The notes: generated by a model from the sequence alone, not told the origin. Numbered from the stretch's first letter, positions 40,954 through 50,877 are shown. The stretch: 64,000 bases of DNA from Sphingomonas sp. LR60 (GCF_036855935.1 NZ_JASPFK010000001.1:2172501-2236500), one strand, 5' to 3'. A program made the numbers and translations.

Positions 40954-41831
40954 GCCGCCCACCCGTTCTTTTCCATGTACGCGGCGCACGCCGCCTTCGC
41001 GAGATCGCGGACCCGGCCGATATACGCCTGCCGCTCGGCGACCGAGATCACGCCGCGCGCCTGCAACAGGTTGAAGGTGTGGCTGGCCTTGATCGCCTGT
41101 TCATAGGCAGGGATCGGCAGCTTCGCGGCGAGGCTGCGCTCGCACTCCGCCGCGGCCTTCTTGAACAGGTCGAACAAGGCGTCGGTGTCGGCGACCTCGA
41201 AATTCCAGGTCGACATCTGCCGCTCGTTCTCGAGGAACACGTCGCCATACGACACGCCGGCATCGTTGAACGCGAGATCGTAGACGTTGTCGACGTTCTG
41301 GATATACATCGCGAGCCGTTCCAGCCCGTAGGTCAGCTCGCCCGCGACCGGCTTCATGTCGAACCCGCCCATCTGCTGGAAATAGGTGAATTGCGTCACC
41401 TCCATCCCGTCGCACCAGACCTCCCAGCCCAGCCCCCAGGCGCCGAGCGTCGGGCTTTCCCAATCGTCCTCGACGAAGCGGATGTCGTGCAGCCCGGTAT
41501 CGACGCCGATCGCGGCGAGGCTGCCGAGGTACAATTCCTGCAGGTCGGGCGGGCTGGGCTTCAGGATCACCTGATATTGATAATAATGCTGGAGCCGGTT
41601 CGGGTTCTCGCCATAGCGGCCGTCGGTCGGGCGGCGGCACGGCTGGACATAGGCGGCGTTCCACGTGTCCGGCCCCAGCGCGCGCAGCGTGGTGGCGGGA
41701 TGGAAGGTGCCGGCCCCCATTTCCATGTCATAGGGCTGGAGGATCGCACAGCCGCGCTCCGACCAATATTGGTGGAGCCGCAGGATCATCGCCTGGAAGC
41801 TGAGCGGGCGGGGAGCGCTGATGTCGGTCAC
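40950..41831 (-). CDS. glyQ: Glycyl-tRNA synthetase alpha subunit
   Basis: A 293-residue class II catalytic subunit. Diagnostic stretches are [58 protein letters not shown] and [18 protein letters not shown]. It activates glycine and needs GlyS to bind tRNA. Full length. Its stop overlaps the glyS GTG, giving the usual glyQ-glyS operon. It is divergent from the TraB-like gene, whose start is 88 bp away. Confidence 0.98.
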   Translation of the reverse strand: MTDISAPRPLSFQAMILRLHQYWSERGCAILQPYDMEMGAGTFHPATTLRALGPDTWNAAYVQPCRRPTDGRYGENPNRLQHYYQYQVILKPSPPDLQELYLGSLAAIGVDTGLHDIRFVEDDWESPTLGAWGLGWEVWCDGMEVTQFTYFQQMGGFDMKPVAGELTYGLERLAMYIQNVDNVYDLAFNDAGVSYGDVFLENERQMSTWNFEVADTDALFDLFKKAAAECERSLAAKLPIPAYEQAIKASHTFNLLQARGVISVAERQAYIGRVRDLAKAACAAYMEKNGWAA

Positions 41832-41918
41832 GCGGCGAGCCTGTGGCGCAAGGGCGGCGTGGAATCAACAAGACCGTCGTGCTTCCCTTTCGGACGATGG
41901 CTCGCCATGGAGGTGGGC

Positions 41919-42817
41919 ATGAAGAACGCCGCCCCCTGCTCGCGCTGCTCCTCGCCTTGCCGCTGCCCGCCTGTGCGCAGCCGGCGCCCGCGCCCGCCGC
42001 GACGACGCAGGATGCCGATCCCGCCTTGTGGGTGGTCAAGGACAAGGACACGACGATCTATCTCTTCGGGACGATCCACGTCCTGAAGCCGGGGCTGTCG
42101 TGGTTCGACGAGGCGGTGAAGACCGCGTTCGACCGCTCGCAGACGCTGGTGCTGGAGATGGTCGAGCCCGACGCCAAAACCCAACAGCGCGTGGTGAGCG
42201 CCGCGGCCTTCGATCCGAACGGCACGCCGCTGACGCAGCAGCTCTCGCCCAATTACCGTGCGGCTTTTGCGAAGGCGATGGGTGACGGGCAGGTGCAGCC
42301 GGCGGTGTACGAGAAGATGCGGCCGTGGTTTGCGGCGGTGACGCTGTCGCTGCTGCCGGTGCGCCAGCTCGGCTACGATCCCGCCAATGGCCCGGAGAAG
42401 GTGCTGACCGACGCGGCGAAGGCGGCGGGCAAGCCGGTCGTCGGGCTGGAGACGTTCGAAGGGCAATTGGGGGTGTTCGGCAAGTTGTCGAAGGGCGCTC
42501 AGGTGCAGTTGCTGGAGAGCACGCTCGACGAGCTGCCCAAGGTCGATACGACGTTCACGACGCTGGTCGATGCCTGGGCGAGCGGCAAGCCCGAAGGCGT
42601 GGCGAAGGAGATGAACGAGTCGCTCAAGGACTCGCCAGAGGTCGCCAAGGTGCTGCTGACCGACCGCAACAAGCAATGGGCGGCGTGGATCGCGGAGCGG
42701 ATGAAGCGGCCGGGGACGGTGTTCATCGCGGTCGGCGCGGGGCATCTCGCCGGCGCGGGCAGCGTGCAGGATCAGTTGGGGACGTACAAGCTGAAGGCGG
42801 TGCGGGTTAAGTACTGA
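41919..42817 (+). CDS. TraB/GumN family protein, N-terminal frame probably disturbed by one base
   Basis: A protein of about 299 residues in the TraB/PrgY/GumN family, which includes predicted metal-dependent hydrolases. Motifs are [20 protein letters not shown] near the N-terminus, [13 protein letters not shown], and [19 protein letters not shown] at the end. The best start is ATG 41919, with GGAGG five bases ahead, but its frame diverges after three codons. One more A in AAGAAC (41922-41927) gives [20 protein letters not shown], a normal signal peptide ending in a possible lipobox. Without it, a weaker in-frame start (ATG 41898) must be used. Confidence 0.85.
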
Positions 42818-43130
42818 CCTGTCGCCCCTGCGCAGGAAGACAGGCGGCCACTCGATCGCCGTCGCCCCTGCGCAGGCAGAAGCCTATGGCTGTGTCGTCA
42901 CGCATCGAGATCTGACACAAAGCGCGCGGCCCATGTGTCTGCCTCGCATCAGCACGATACAGACATGGGCCCCTGCCTGCGCAGGGGCGACGGCGTGTGT
43001 TAGGGCGCGCTGGCACGCGACCGCACCTTGCAATTCCCGCCCTGCCCGGCTAAGCGCGCGGGCTTCCGGTCATGGTCATCCCTGGAGGCGTGGTCCGGAA
43101 GGCATATCACCGTATTTCGGAGCATTTGAG
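42818..43130. other. 313-bp intergenic region before rplY, mostly repeat DNA
   Basis: It holds the GTCGCCCCTGCGCAGG repeats (42821-42836 and 42861-42876, inverted copy 42977-42996) and a second inverted pair built on GGCCCATGTGTCTG and CAGACATGGGCC. The last 130 bases should contain the rplY promoter; no clear -35/-10 pair is visible. GGAG lies eight bases before the rplY ATG. Confidence 0.5.
42857..42996. repeat. Inverted repeat, GTCGCCCCTGCGCAGG family
   Basis: Left arm CGCCGTCGCCCCTGCGCAGG (42857-42876) and right arm 42977-42996 are perfect 20-base inverted copies. An extra direct copy of the core lies at 42821-42836. Confidence 0.85.
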
Positions 43131-43791
43131 ATGAGCGACACCATTACGCTCGCAGCCGAGACGCGTGACCGGGTTGGCAAGGGAGCCTCCCGTGCACTCC
43201 GTCGCGACGGCCGCGTCCCCGCCGTGATCTATGGCCAGAACAAGGAGCCGACCTCGATCCATCTCGAGGAGAAGGCACTCGTCAAGGCATTGATGACCGG
43301 CCACTTCATGAACTCGGTCATCATGGTCGACGGCACGCGCACGCTGGCCAAGGACGTGGCGTTCCACCCGGTCACCGACCGTCCGACGCACGTCGACTTC
43401 CTGCGAGATCGGCGAGCACGAGACCGTGACGATCGCGGTGCCGGTCGTGTTCACCGACGAAGAGGACGCGCCGGGCATCAAGAAGGGCAACGGCGTGCTC
43501 AACATCGTCCAGCATGACGTCGAGCTGGTCGTCGACGCCGCCGACATCCCCAGCGAGATCACCGTCTCGCTCGCGGGGATCGAGATCGGCGACACGATCC
43601 ACATCTCCGACCTGAAGCTGCCGAAGGGCGCGAAGGCCGCCGCCGACGGCGACGTCGCGGTCGCCACGCTGGTCGCGCCGACCGTCCCGACCGCAGCGGA
43701 CGAGCAGGCCGACGCCGAAGTGGCCGAGGCGCAGTCGGCCGAGTCCGAAGCGGCTGCCGCCGAGGAAGCCGGCGAGGACAAGGGCGAGTAA
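43131..43791 (+). CDS. rplY: 50S ribosomal protein L25 (general stress protein Ctc), reading frame interrupted
   Basis: A 5S rRNA-binding protein of the long Ctc form. The first part ([20 protein letters not shown], ending in THVDFLR) is in frame from ATG 43131. The second ([20 protein letters not shown] through [15 protein letters not shown] to an acidic Ala/Glu tail) is in another frame. Removing one base in CTGCGAGATCGG, near 43405, gives [17 protein letters not shown] and a 219-residue protein. This is the one clear insertion among the ribosomal genes, again likely a consensus error. pth follows after 93 bp, a common rplY-pth pairing. Confidence 0.92.
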
Positions 43792-43884
43792 TCGCCGGTC
43801 CGCCGACTTGGTGCGGACCATCGTTCGGGGGCAGGGCAGCGGCGACGCTCCCCTGCCCTTTGCTTTTGGAGAGAAGGATCAGCG

Positions 43885-44451
43885 ATGCTATTGTGGGTGG
43901 GGCTCGGCAATCCGGGCGCGCAATATGCGATGCACCGCCACAATGTCGGCTTCATGGCGGTCGATGCCATCGCCGAGGTCCATGGCTTCGCCGCGCCGGC
44001 AAAGAAGTTTCAGGGCTGGTTGCAGGAGGGCCGGATCGGCACGACGAAGGTGCTGTTGCTCAAGCCCGCGACCTTCATGAACGACAGCGGTCGTTCGGTC
44101 GGCGAGGCGCTGCGCTTCTACAAGCTCGGCACCGATGCGCTGACCGTCTTCCATGACGAACTCGACCTCGCGCCGATGAAGGTCAAGGTGAAGCAGGGCG
44201 GCGGGACGGCCGGGCATAACGGCCTGCGCTCGATCGACCAGCATCTCGGCCCGGACTTCCGCCGCGTGCGGATCGGGATCGGGCATCCCGGGCACAAGGA
44301 CCGCGTGACCGGGCACGTGCTCGGCAGTTACGCCAAGAGCGAGATCGACGCCCTGAGCGACGTGCTCGGCGCCTTGTCGGGCGAGGCGGAGTGGCTGGCG
44401 CAAGGGGACGACGTGCGGTTCATGAACGACGTGGCGCTGCGTCTGGGGTAA
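43885..44451 (+). CDS. pth: Peptidyl-tRNA hydrolase
   Basis: A 188-residue enzyme that recycles peptidyl-tRNA. The catalytic histidine is H19 in YAMHRHNVGFMAVD, and LLLKPATFMNDSGRSVGEAL, FHDELDLAPMKVKVKQGGGT and AGHNGLRSIDQHLG are the conserved blocks. ATG 43885 has GAAGG seven bases upstream. Co-directional with rplY. Confidence 0.98.
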   Translation: MLLWVGLGNPGAQYAMHRHNVGFMAVDAIAEVHGFAAPAKKFQGWLQEGRIGTTKVLLLKPATFMNDSGRSVGEALRFYKLGTDALTVFHDELDLAPMKVKVKQGGGTAGHNGLRSIDQHLGPDFRRVRIGIGHPGHKDRVTGHVLGSYAKSEIDALSDVLGALSGEAEWLAQGDDVRFMNDVALRLG

Positions 44452-44490
44452 GCGCGCTGCCCGTCGGACGACATACGCGCCTCCCTTCCA

Positions 44491-44560
44491 CCGTTCGTGC
44501 TGAGCTTGTCGAAGCACGTGCTCCTCGTGACACGCCCTTCGACAAGCTCAGGGCGAACGG
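44491..44560. repeat. Inverted repeat of the GCTTCGACAAGCTCAG type
   Basis: Left arm CCGTTCGTGCTGAGCTTGTC... (44491-44518) and inverted right arm 44533-44560 (...CTTCGACAAGCTCAGGGCGAACGG) form a near-perfect hairpin with a short spacer. This is a widespread sphingomonad intergenic element and here separates pth from the oxygenase gene. Confidence 0.9.
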
Positions 44561-44585
44561 TCCGGAAGTCACCTCCAATAGGACC

Positions 44586-45176
44586 ATGACCATGCCGACC
44601 CGCCAACTCTTCCCGACCCTGTTCTACGACGCCGACGTCGCCGACGCCGACCTTCTCGCCGACCTCGATGCGTCGTGCCGCACGCTGGCGGACGAGGATG
44701 GCGCGGGGAAGCGCTGGTCGAAGGCGCATGGCTATCGCGGCTATACCAGCTACGCCTCGCTCAACGACCTGCCGCTGCGCGATCCGGTATTCGCCGACCT
44801 CAAGAAGCTGCTCGACCGCCATGTCGCCGCCTTCGCGAAGGAGGCCGGGTTCGATCTGGGCGGCCGCAAGCTGAAGCTCGATAGCCTGTGGGTCAACGTC
44901 ATGAAGCCGGGCGGCACGCACTCCGGCCATCTGCATCCGCACAGCGTCGTGTCGGGCACCTTCTATGTCGCGGTGCCCGAAGGTTCGGGGGCGCTCAAGC
45001 TGGAAGACCCGCGGCTGCCGATGCTGATGGCCGCGCCGCCGCGCGACGGCACGTTCGTCTATGCCGAGCCGCGCGACGGCGCGCTGTTCCTGTGGGAAAG
45101 CTGGCTGCGGCACGAGGTGATGACCAGCACCGCCAAGGCCGAGCGGATCAGCGTCAGCTTCAATTATCGCTGGTAG
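44586..45176 (+). CDS. Putative 2OG-Fe(II) oxygenase (TIGR02466 family)
   Basis: A 196-residue protein that starts TRQLFPTLFYDADV after MTMP and has a jelly-roll core: WVNVMKPGGTHSGHLHPHSV carries candidate iron-binding histidines, and LFLWESWLRHEVMTS supplies the distal histidine; the ending RISVSFNYRW is typical. Members are annotated as putative iron/2-oxoglutarate oxygenases without a known substrate. ATG 44586 is used; ATG 44592 is nearly as good. Its last 17 bases overlap the convergent SDR gene. Confidence 0.8.
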   Translation: MTMPTRQLFPTLFYDADVADADLLADLDASCRTLADEDGAGKRWSKAHGYRGYTSYASLNDLPLRDPVFADLKKLLDRHVAAFAKEAGFDLGGRKLKLDSLWVNVMKPGGTHSGHLHPHSVVSGTFYVAVPEGSGALKLEDPRLPMLMAAPPRDGTFVYAEPRDGALFLWESWLRHEVMTSTAKAERISVSFNYRW

Positions 45177-46020
45177 CGTCGGGGTAGTCGGCACCCAGCG
45201 CTTCGTCGCGGAGTCCTTCGATCTCGGCGACTCGCGCGCGCAATCGCTCGGTCACCGCGTCATAGCCCCATTTGCCGAGCACCAGATGCCGCGGCGGCGC
45301 CGCGCGCGTGACCGCCGCGATCATCGCCTCGCCCGCCCGCACCGGATCGCCGGGCTGATTGCCTGAATAGCCCTTGGTGTTCGCCATCCGGGCCGCGGCC
45401 GTCTCGCTATAATCGGCGATATGGCTCTCGGTCTGGCGTAGCGAACGACCCGCCCAATCGGTGCGGAATGGTCCCGGCTCGACACACGTCACCGTAATGC
45501 CGAGCGGCGCGACCTCGGCGACGAGCGCATCGGAGAAGCCCTCCACCGCGTGCTTCGACGCGGCATAATAGCCCGACGACGGAAAACCGACGAGCCCGGC
45601 GACCGAGGTGATGTTGACGATCGCACCCTGGCGACGCTCGCGCATCCCCGGCAGCACCGCGCGGGTCATCGCGAACAGGCCGAAGACGTTCGCGTCGAAT
45701 TGCGCGCGGATCTCGTCCTCCTCGCCCTCCTCGATGCTGGATTGATAGCCATAGCCGGCATTGTTCACGAGCACGTCGACGCGCCCGAACCGTTCCTCGG
45801 CGGCCGCGACGGCGGCGGTGATCGCGGCTGCGTCGGTGACGTCGAGCGCCAACGCGAGCAGCCGATCGTCCTGCCCCGCCGCGAGGTCCGCGACCCGCGC
45901 CGCGTCGCGCGCGGTCGCCACCACGCGCCAGCCCTTGGCGAGCACCAGCTTGGCCAGTTCACGACCGAAACCGGTCGAGCAACCGGTGATGAACCAGACC
46001 GGATCAGCAGGAAGCGTCAT
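45160..46020 (-). CDS. Short-chain dehydrogenase/reductase
   Basis: A 286-residue classical SDR. The cofactor motif is ITGCSTGFGRELAKLVLAKG, then LVNNAGYG, catalytic Ser in VNITSVAGLVGFPSSG, and Tyr-Lys in YYAASKHAVEGF. The sequence type (TGCSTGFGREL) is that of oxidoreductases often annotated as oxidoreductase/short-chain dehydrogenases of unknown substrate. The arginines around the first strand suggest NADP preference. The start at 46020 fits the family N-terminus better than the longer frame to 46122. Its 3' end overlaps the convergent oxygenase gene by 17 bp. Confidence 0.9.
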   Translation of the reverse strand: MTLPADPVWFITGCSTGFGRELAKLVLAKGWRVVATARDAARVADLAAGQDDRLLALALDVTDAAAITAAVAAAEERFGRVDVLVNNAGYGYQSSIEEGEEDEIRAQFDANVFGLFAMTRAVLPGMRERRQGAIVNITSVAGLVGFPSSGYYAASKHAVEGFSDALVAEVAPLGITVTCVEPGPFRTDWAGRSLRQTESHIADYSETAAARMANTKGYSGNQPGDPVRAGEAMIAAVTRAAPPRHLVLGKWGYDAVTERLRARVAEIEGLRDEALGADYPDATSDN

Positions 46021-46120
46021 AGGAAAATCCACATTCGGCAGGAAAGCTGGCCCAACGCGGTGCCGTCTCGCTGCGTTCCCACTGGCAATTGTCGGCCAAA
46101 GGGTCCATGTGGGAGCCTTC

Positions 46121-47810
46121 ATGGACTTCCCGAATCTCCCCCGCGCTCGCCAGCGCGCTCGCCACGCGTGGTTACACCGCGCTCACCCCCGTTCAGGCCG
46201 AGGTGACCGCCGAGGTCGCACATGGCCGCGACCTGCTCGTCTCTGCGCAGACCGGCTCCGGCAAGACCGTCGCCTTCGGCCTCGCGATGGCCGAGCAACT
46301 GCTGAGCGAGGACGGCAATTTGCCGGTCGCCGGCCCGCCGCTTGCGCTGGTGATCGCGCCGACGCGCGAACTGGCGTTGCAGGTCGCCAAGGAACTGACC
46401 TGGCTCTATGCCAATGCGCGGATCGCGACCTGCGTCGGCGGCATGGACGCCAGCCGCGAGCGCCGCGCGCTGAACCATGGCGCGCATATCGTCGTCGGCA
46501 CGCCTGGCCGTCTGCGCGATCATGCCGAACGCGGCGCGCTCAACCTGTCGCAGATCCGCGCCGCCGTTTTGGACGAGGCGGACGAGATGCTCGACATGGG
46601 CTTCCGCGACGACCTTCAGGCGCTGCTCGACCAGACGCCGACCGAGCGCCGCACCCTGTTGTTCTCCGCCACGCTGCCGCGCCCGATCGTGGCGCTCGCC
46701 AAGGCGTATCAGCGCGACGCGCTCCGCATCTCGACCGTCAGCGAGCAACGCGGTCACGGCGACATCACCTATCGCGCGGTGACGGTGTCGCCGTCCGAAA
46801 TCGAGCATGCGGTCATCAACCTGCTGCGCTTCTACGAGGCGGAGACCGCCATCCTGTTCTGCGCGACCCGCGACAACGTCCGGCATCTGCACGCCGGGCT
46901 GGTCGAGCGCGGCTTCGCGGCGGTGGCACTGTCGGGCGAGCATTCGCAGAACGAGCGCAACCATGCGCTGCAGGCGTTGCGCGATCGGCGCGCGCGGGTC
47001 TGCGTCGCGACCGACGTCGCGGCGCGCGGGATCGATCTGCCGACGCTCAGCCTCGTCGTCCACGTCGAAATGCCTCGCGATGCCGAGGTGTTGCAGCACC
47101 GTTCGGGCCGCACCGGGCGCGCGGGCAAGAAGGGCACTGCGGTGCTGATCGTTCCCTATCCGCGCCGTCGCCGCGTCGAGATGATGCTGCGCGGGGCGCG
47201 GATCGCCACCGAATGGGGTGAGGTGCCGACCGCCGAGGCGATCCGCGCCAAGGATCGCGAGCGGTTGCTCGAACGCCTGCTCGCTCCAGTCGAGGTCGAC
47301 GACGACGATCAGGCGCTGGCCGCCGAGCTGCTCAAGCAGCGCACGCCGGAAGAGATCGCCGCCGCACTGGTCGCGGCGCAGCGCGCGTCGCTTCCCGCAC
47401 CCGAGGAACTCGCCGATCGCAGCGAGATGACCGAGCGTCAGCAGAAGGGCCATCGCGATGGCTTCGACGACGTGGTGTGGTTCCACATGAACGTCGGTCG
47501 CCGCCAGAACGCCGACCCGCGCTGGGTGCTGCCGCTGCTGTGCCGCCGCGGGCATGTCACCAAGGCCGAGATCGGCGCGATCCGCATCGGCGCGACCGAG
47601 ACGCAGTTCCAGGTGCCGAGCGCACTGGCCGCGCGCTTCGCAGCGGCGGTGAAGGCGTCCGCCAACGCCGACGGCGAAGACGAGAGCGGCGTCCGTATCG
47701 AGCGGATGCCGAGCGGCGCCGCGCCGATCCGCAACGCCGGTGCACCGCCGCAGCGGCGACACGGCGGCGGTGGCGCTGCCCCACGCGGCGCACCGCGCCC
47801 GCGGCGGTAA
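46121..47810 (+). CDS. DEAD-box RNA helicase (DbpA/RhlE-like), N-terminal frame probably disturbed
   Basis: An ATP-dependent RNA helicase of about 562 residues. Motifs in order are the Q motif (YTALTPVQAEVT), Walker A AQTGSGKT, PTRELALQVAK, DEADEMLDMGF, SAT, CVATDVAARGIDLP and HRSGRTGRAG. Residues from about 455 resemble the DbpA-type RNA-binding domain (WFHMNVGRRQNADPRWVLPL), then a basic Gly/Arg tail. ATG 46121 has GGGAG five bases ahead and encodes MDFPNLP, but the run of five C at 46138-46142 appears one base too long. Without it the frame reads MDFPNLPALASALATRGY. An in-frame ATG at 46107 is an alternative. Confidence 0.9.
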
Positions 47811-47847
47811 GACTGGGAGGGTGCGGCGCTTCTGATCGCACCCACTC

Positions 47848-48232
47848 CGTCATTCCCGCGCAGGCGGGACCTATGCGAATGCCTTCATCGTGCTCCTACG
47901 AAAGCAGGAGCTCAAGGTTTCGGGTCTCGTAGGGCGTCGTTCTGCTTGGCCCTGGACTCCTGCTTTCACAGGAGAACAAGCTCGGGTGCGGTAAGGAGCG
48001 GCCCTTCCCCCACATCCGTCATTCCCGCGCAGGCGAGAATCCAGAACCTCTGACAGCAGTGGCTCTTACCGGCGGTGGCGGCCTACCACGCAGGGGGCCG
48101 CGTCCGCAGTAATAAGATGCCGCCTTTCCCATATCCGTCATTCCCGCGAAGGCGGGAATCCAGAACCTCTGAGGTTCGTGAATCTACCGACGGACCTGCG
48201 CGTCTGGATTCCCGCCTTCGCGGGAATGACGG
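47848..48232. repeat. Cluster of CGTCATTCCCGCG-type palindromic repeats
   Basis: Direct copies start at 47848, 48017 and 48137 (CGTCATTCCCGCGAAGGCGG, then GAATCCAGAACCTCTG); an inverted copy, CTGGATTCCCGCCTTCGCGG..., is at 48203-48232. The pair at 48137 and 48203 forms a long hairpin. A related degenerate copy is near 62821. Confidence 0.85.
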
Positions 48233-48239
48233 TGGATCG

Positions 48240-48277
48240 AAAACGGCGGCCGTAGCCCCCGCTACGGTCGCCGTTTT
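48240..48277. terminator. Bidirectional terminator-like hairpin downstream of phoX
   Basis: AAAACGGCGGCCGTAGC pairs with GCTACGGTCGCCGTTTT around a short C-rich loop. A-tract and T-tract flank the stem on either strand, so it can end phoX (minus) and any readthrough from the helicase (plus). Confidence 0.8.
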
Positions 48278-48298
48278 CGTATCCGGTCGATACCGGGC

Positions 48299-50797
48299 TT
48301 AGAGCCCGATGACCCCGCCGTCGTTCTTGGTGATCACCACCGTTGCCGAGCGCGGGCGGCCGGTGCCGGTGCCGGTCGCCTGACTCTGCGGCCAGTTCGA
48401 GGTGATGTTGTTGTAGGCACCCTCTTCACCCGGGTGCTGGATGTTGATGAAGATCGAACGGCCATCGGCGGTCGAGGTGATGCCGGTGACCTCACACTCC
48501 TTCGGCCCGACCAGGAAGCGCTTCAGCTTCGCGCCCGGCTTGGCGCCGATGCGCGCGGTGGTGGTGGCGGTGCCGCCGAACGAGCTGGTGACGGCCTTGG
48601 TCGTGCCGTCGCCGACGCGGCCGGGCATCCCGACCAACAACATGCAATTGGTCACGTCGGTATAGGCGCTATCGTCGGTCTCGACGAACAGCAGCGGCGA
48701 CGCCTGCCCGCCCGCATTGGTGGGCAAGCCGAACCACAGGCCGTCCGGCGACGAGAAGTCGTTGGTGGCATCCAGATCCGACAGGTTGACGTTGGCCGCA
48801 TCCGCGCCGGCGCGCGCACCGAAGGCATAGACGTCCCAGGTAAAGGTCAGCGACTCAGTCGAGTCGTTGGCTTCGCGCAACCGGACGATATGGCCATTGG
48901 CGTTGCCCGAGTTCGTCTTGCCGTCGGTGCGGGTATCGACATAGGCGCGCGGATTGGCCGGGTCGATCGAGCGCTGGCTGCTGCTCGTCGCAACGCCGAC
49001 ACGGTTCGAATTGTTGGTCAGCGTGCAATACATCTCGCCATTGACCGGGTTCACCGCGGTCCATTCCGGGCGATCCATCGGCGTCGCCCCCAGCGCGTCG
49101 CCGGCGAGCCGCGCATTGGCGAGCACGTCGGCCTGGTTGGCGAACGGATAGCGCGTGTTGTTCGCATCCAGGCCGTTCTGGCCGAACACCAGCGGCAGCC
49201 ACTGCCCGGTGCCGTCGGCGTTGAACCTGGCGACGTACAGCGTGCCGGTGTCGAGATACTTGTCGCCGGTCGCGAGGCGATCGGACGGGGTCGCATCCGC
49301 CGTCGCCCAGGCGGTCGCCGAGACGAACTTGTAGACATATTCGTTACGGCCGTCGTCGCCCATGTAGAAGGCCGGCTTGACGCCCGCGATCACCCGGCCC
49401 GGCATCACGCCCTCATGCGCCATGCGGCCGAGCGCGGTGCGCTTGCGCGGGGTGGACGCCGGATTGAACGGATCGATTTCGAGCACCCAGCCGAACGTGT
49501 ACGGCTCGTTGCGGAAATCGGCGGTGCCGTCCGCGGCGAGCGACGCCGAGGCGGTCGCGTTCCAGCGGCGATAGACCGTGGAGGTGGCATCGGCCGGCGT
49601 CACCGTCGACCACCGGTGGTTGCCCGTCGCGGCCTCCCCGATGCCGTAGCGCGACAGCGAGATGTTCTGCTTGGTGTTGCCGGCGACGACGCGCACCGCG
49701 GCGTCACCGGTGTCGCGGCGGAAATAGCCCGCCCAATTCTCCTCGCACGTCGCATAGTCGCCCCACGGCAGCGCACCGTTCGCGCAATTGTTGATCGTGC
49801 CGCGGCCCGTGGTGCCATCCTTCGAATAGACCGTACGCAGCATCGCGTCGCCCTTCACCGGGCCGCTGAACGCGACGGGCGTGTTCGGCGTCACGCGGCG
49901 GTTGAGCGTGCTGGCCTGCACGTAGCTCCAGGCGCCGGTATTGCCGGCGCGGGTGACCTCGACGACCGACACGCCATGCGCCTCGATCTCCTTGATGACC
50001 TCGGCCTCGACGGTGCGGACGCCGTTCACGGTCGTCTGCCCGGCGGCGTGCAGATAGTTCGGGTTGATATATTCGTGGTTCAGCACGAGCAGCCCGCGCG
50101 TGTTGTTGCTGGCATCGGGGGTGGTGCCACTGGCGGCGAGGCCGAAGAAGCTCATGCCGTCATGGTTGTCGCCGGCACGCTGCGCGAAATTGCTGTCGGT
50201 GCCGTCATTGGCATAGGCCGTGACGCCGCTCGCGAGCGGATCGCCGACGCGGTAGATGACCGAGGCGGTATAGCCGGTCGGCACCGTCACGATGTCATTC
50301 TTGTTCTTGGCGACCGCGGTGAAATCGAGCGTGGCGGGGTTGATGACGACCGTCGTGCGCTCGGTGCTGCTGCCGTTGCCGTTGGTGGCGGTAAACGCCA
50401 GCACGGCGTTGGTCGCGGCCGTCACGTTCGGCGCGACGAAGCTGACCGAGGTGCCGCTGGTCGTCAGCGCGAGGCTGGGGCCGCTCACCTGCGACCAGCT
50501 CGTGGTCTTGGCGTTGCTGCTGGCGGTGGCGGTCAGCGTCACGATGCGGCCGCCCTGCGTCTGGACGGTCGAGCCGTCCGAGACGGTGATGACGTCGGCG
50601 TCATTGTCGTCCGCGCCGCAGCCGCTGAGCATCGACGCGCCGAACGCCGCGGTGGTCATCGCGCTCATCCCGCCCATCATCTGCCGCCGCGAATACCGCT
50701 GGTCGACCAGCTCGCCGAGCGTGGTGGTGGTGGACGGATTGGTGTCGACGTCGCCGTCAGTGAAGACGATCGCGTCGTCGTGGCGCAGGCTGGTCAT
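48299..50797 (-). CDS. phoX: PhoX family alkaline phosphatase, predicted Tat-exported lipoprotein
   Basis: An 832-residue protein. The N-terminus has a twin-arginine motif (YSRRQMMGG, about residues 35-43) and a lipobox ending in C60 (SMLSGC), so it should be exported folded and lipidated. Residues about 65-150 are an Ig-like insert (GGRIVTLTATASSNAKTTSW, SQVSGPSLALTTSG). The PhoX catalytic propeller follows, with LLVLNHEYINPNYLH, the cofactor cysteine C351 in YATCEENWAGYF, FGWVLEIDPFNP and SIFINIQHPGEE. PhoX releases phosphate from organic esters using iron and calcium. ATG 50797 has GGGGA ahead. A three-repeat Pho box lies upstream. Confidence 0.92.
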   Translation of the reverse strand: MTSLRHDDAIVFTDGDVDTNPSTTTTLGELVDQRYSRRQMMGGMSAMTTAAFGASMLSGCGADDNDADVITVSDGSTVQTQGGRIVTLTATASSNAKTTSWSQVSGPSLALTTSGTSVSFVAPNVTAATNAVLAFTATNGNGSSTERTTVVINPATLDFTAVAKNKNDIVTVPTGYTASVIYRVGDPLASGVTAYANDGTDSNFAQRAGDNHDGMSFFGLAASGTTPDASNNTRGLLVLNHEYINPNYLHAAGQTTVNGVRTVEAEVIKEIEAHGVSVVEVTRAGNTGAWSYVQASTLNRRVTPNTPVAFSGPVKGDAMLRTVYSKDGTTGRGTINNCANGALPWGDYATCEENWAGYFRRDTGDAAVRVVAGNTKQNISLSRYGIGEAATGNHRWSTVTPADATSTVYRRWNATASASLAADGTADFRNEPYTFGWVLEIDPFNPASTPRKRTALGRMAHEGVMPGRVIAGVKPAFYMGDDGRNEYVYKFVSATAWATADATPSDRLATGDKYLDTGTLYVARFNADGTGQWLPLVFGQNGLDANNTRYPFANQADVLANARLAGDALGATPMDRPEWTAVNPVNGEMYCTLTNNSNRVGVATSSSQRSIDPANPRAYVDTRTDGKTNSGNANGHIVRLREANDSTESLTFTWDVYAFGARAGADAANVNLSDLDATNDFSSPDGLWFGLPTNAGGQASPLLFVETDDSAYTDVTNCMLLVGMPGRVGDGTTKAVTSSFGGTATTTARIGAKPGAKLKRFLVGPKECEVTGITSTADGRSIFINIQHPGEEGAYNNITSNWPQSQATGTGTGRPRSATVVITKNDGGVIGL

Positions 50798-50877
50798 TTG
50801 GCGTTCCCCGATTTGGTTCCTGCCGGCGGCTATCGCGGCGAAGAAAGGCACCGCCGTGAAGGTTCGACGACGCCGGA

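Larger units (their letters stand above)
47811..48298. other. 488-bp intergenic region between the helicase and phoX genes, repeats and a terminator
   Basis: The region between these convergent genes is filled by CGTCATTCCCGCG-type repeats (47848-48232) and ends in two hairpins, a strong terminator-like stem at 48240-48277 and a small CCGGTCGATACCGG palindrome at 48283-48296. No gene is supported. Confidence 0.7.

Noticed and set aside
47811..48298. Possible CRISPR array, because of repeated CGTCATTCCCGCG units
   Set aside because: Units are irregularly spaced, partly inverted and palindromic, with no cas genes; they match dispersed intergenic repeats.
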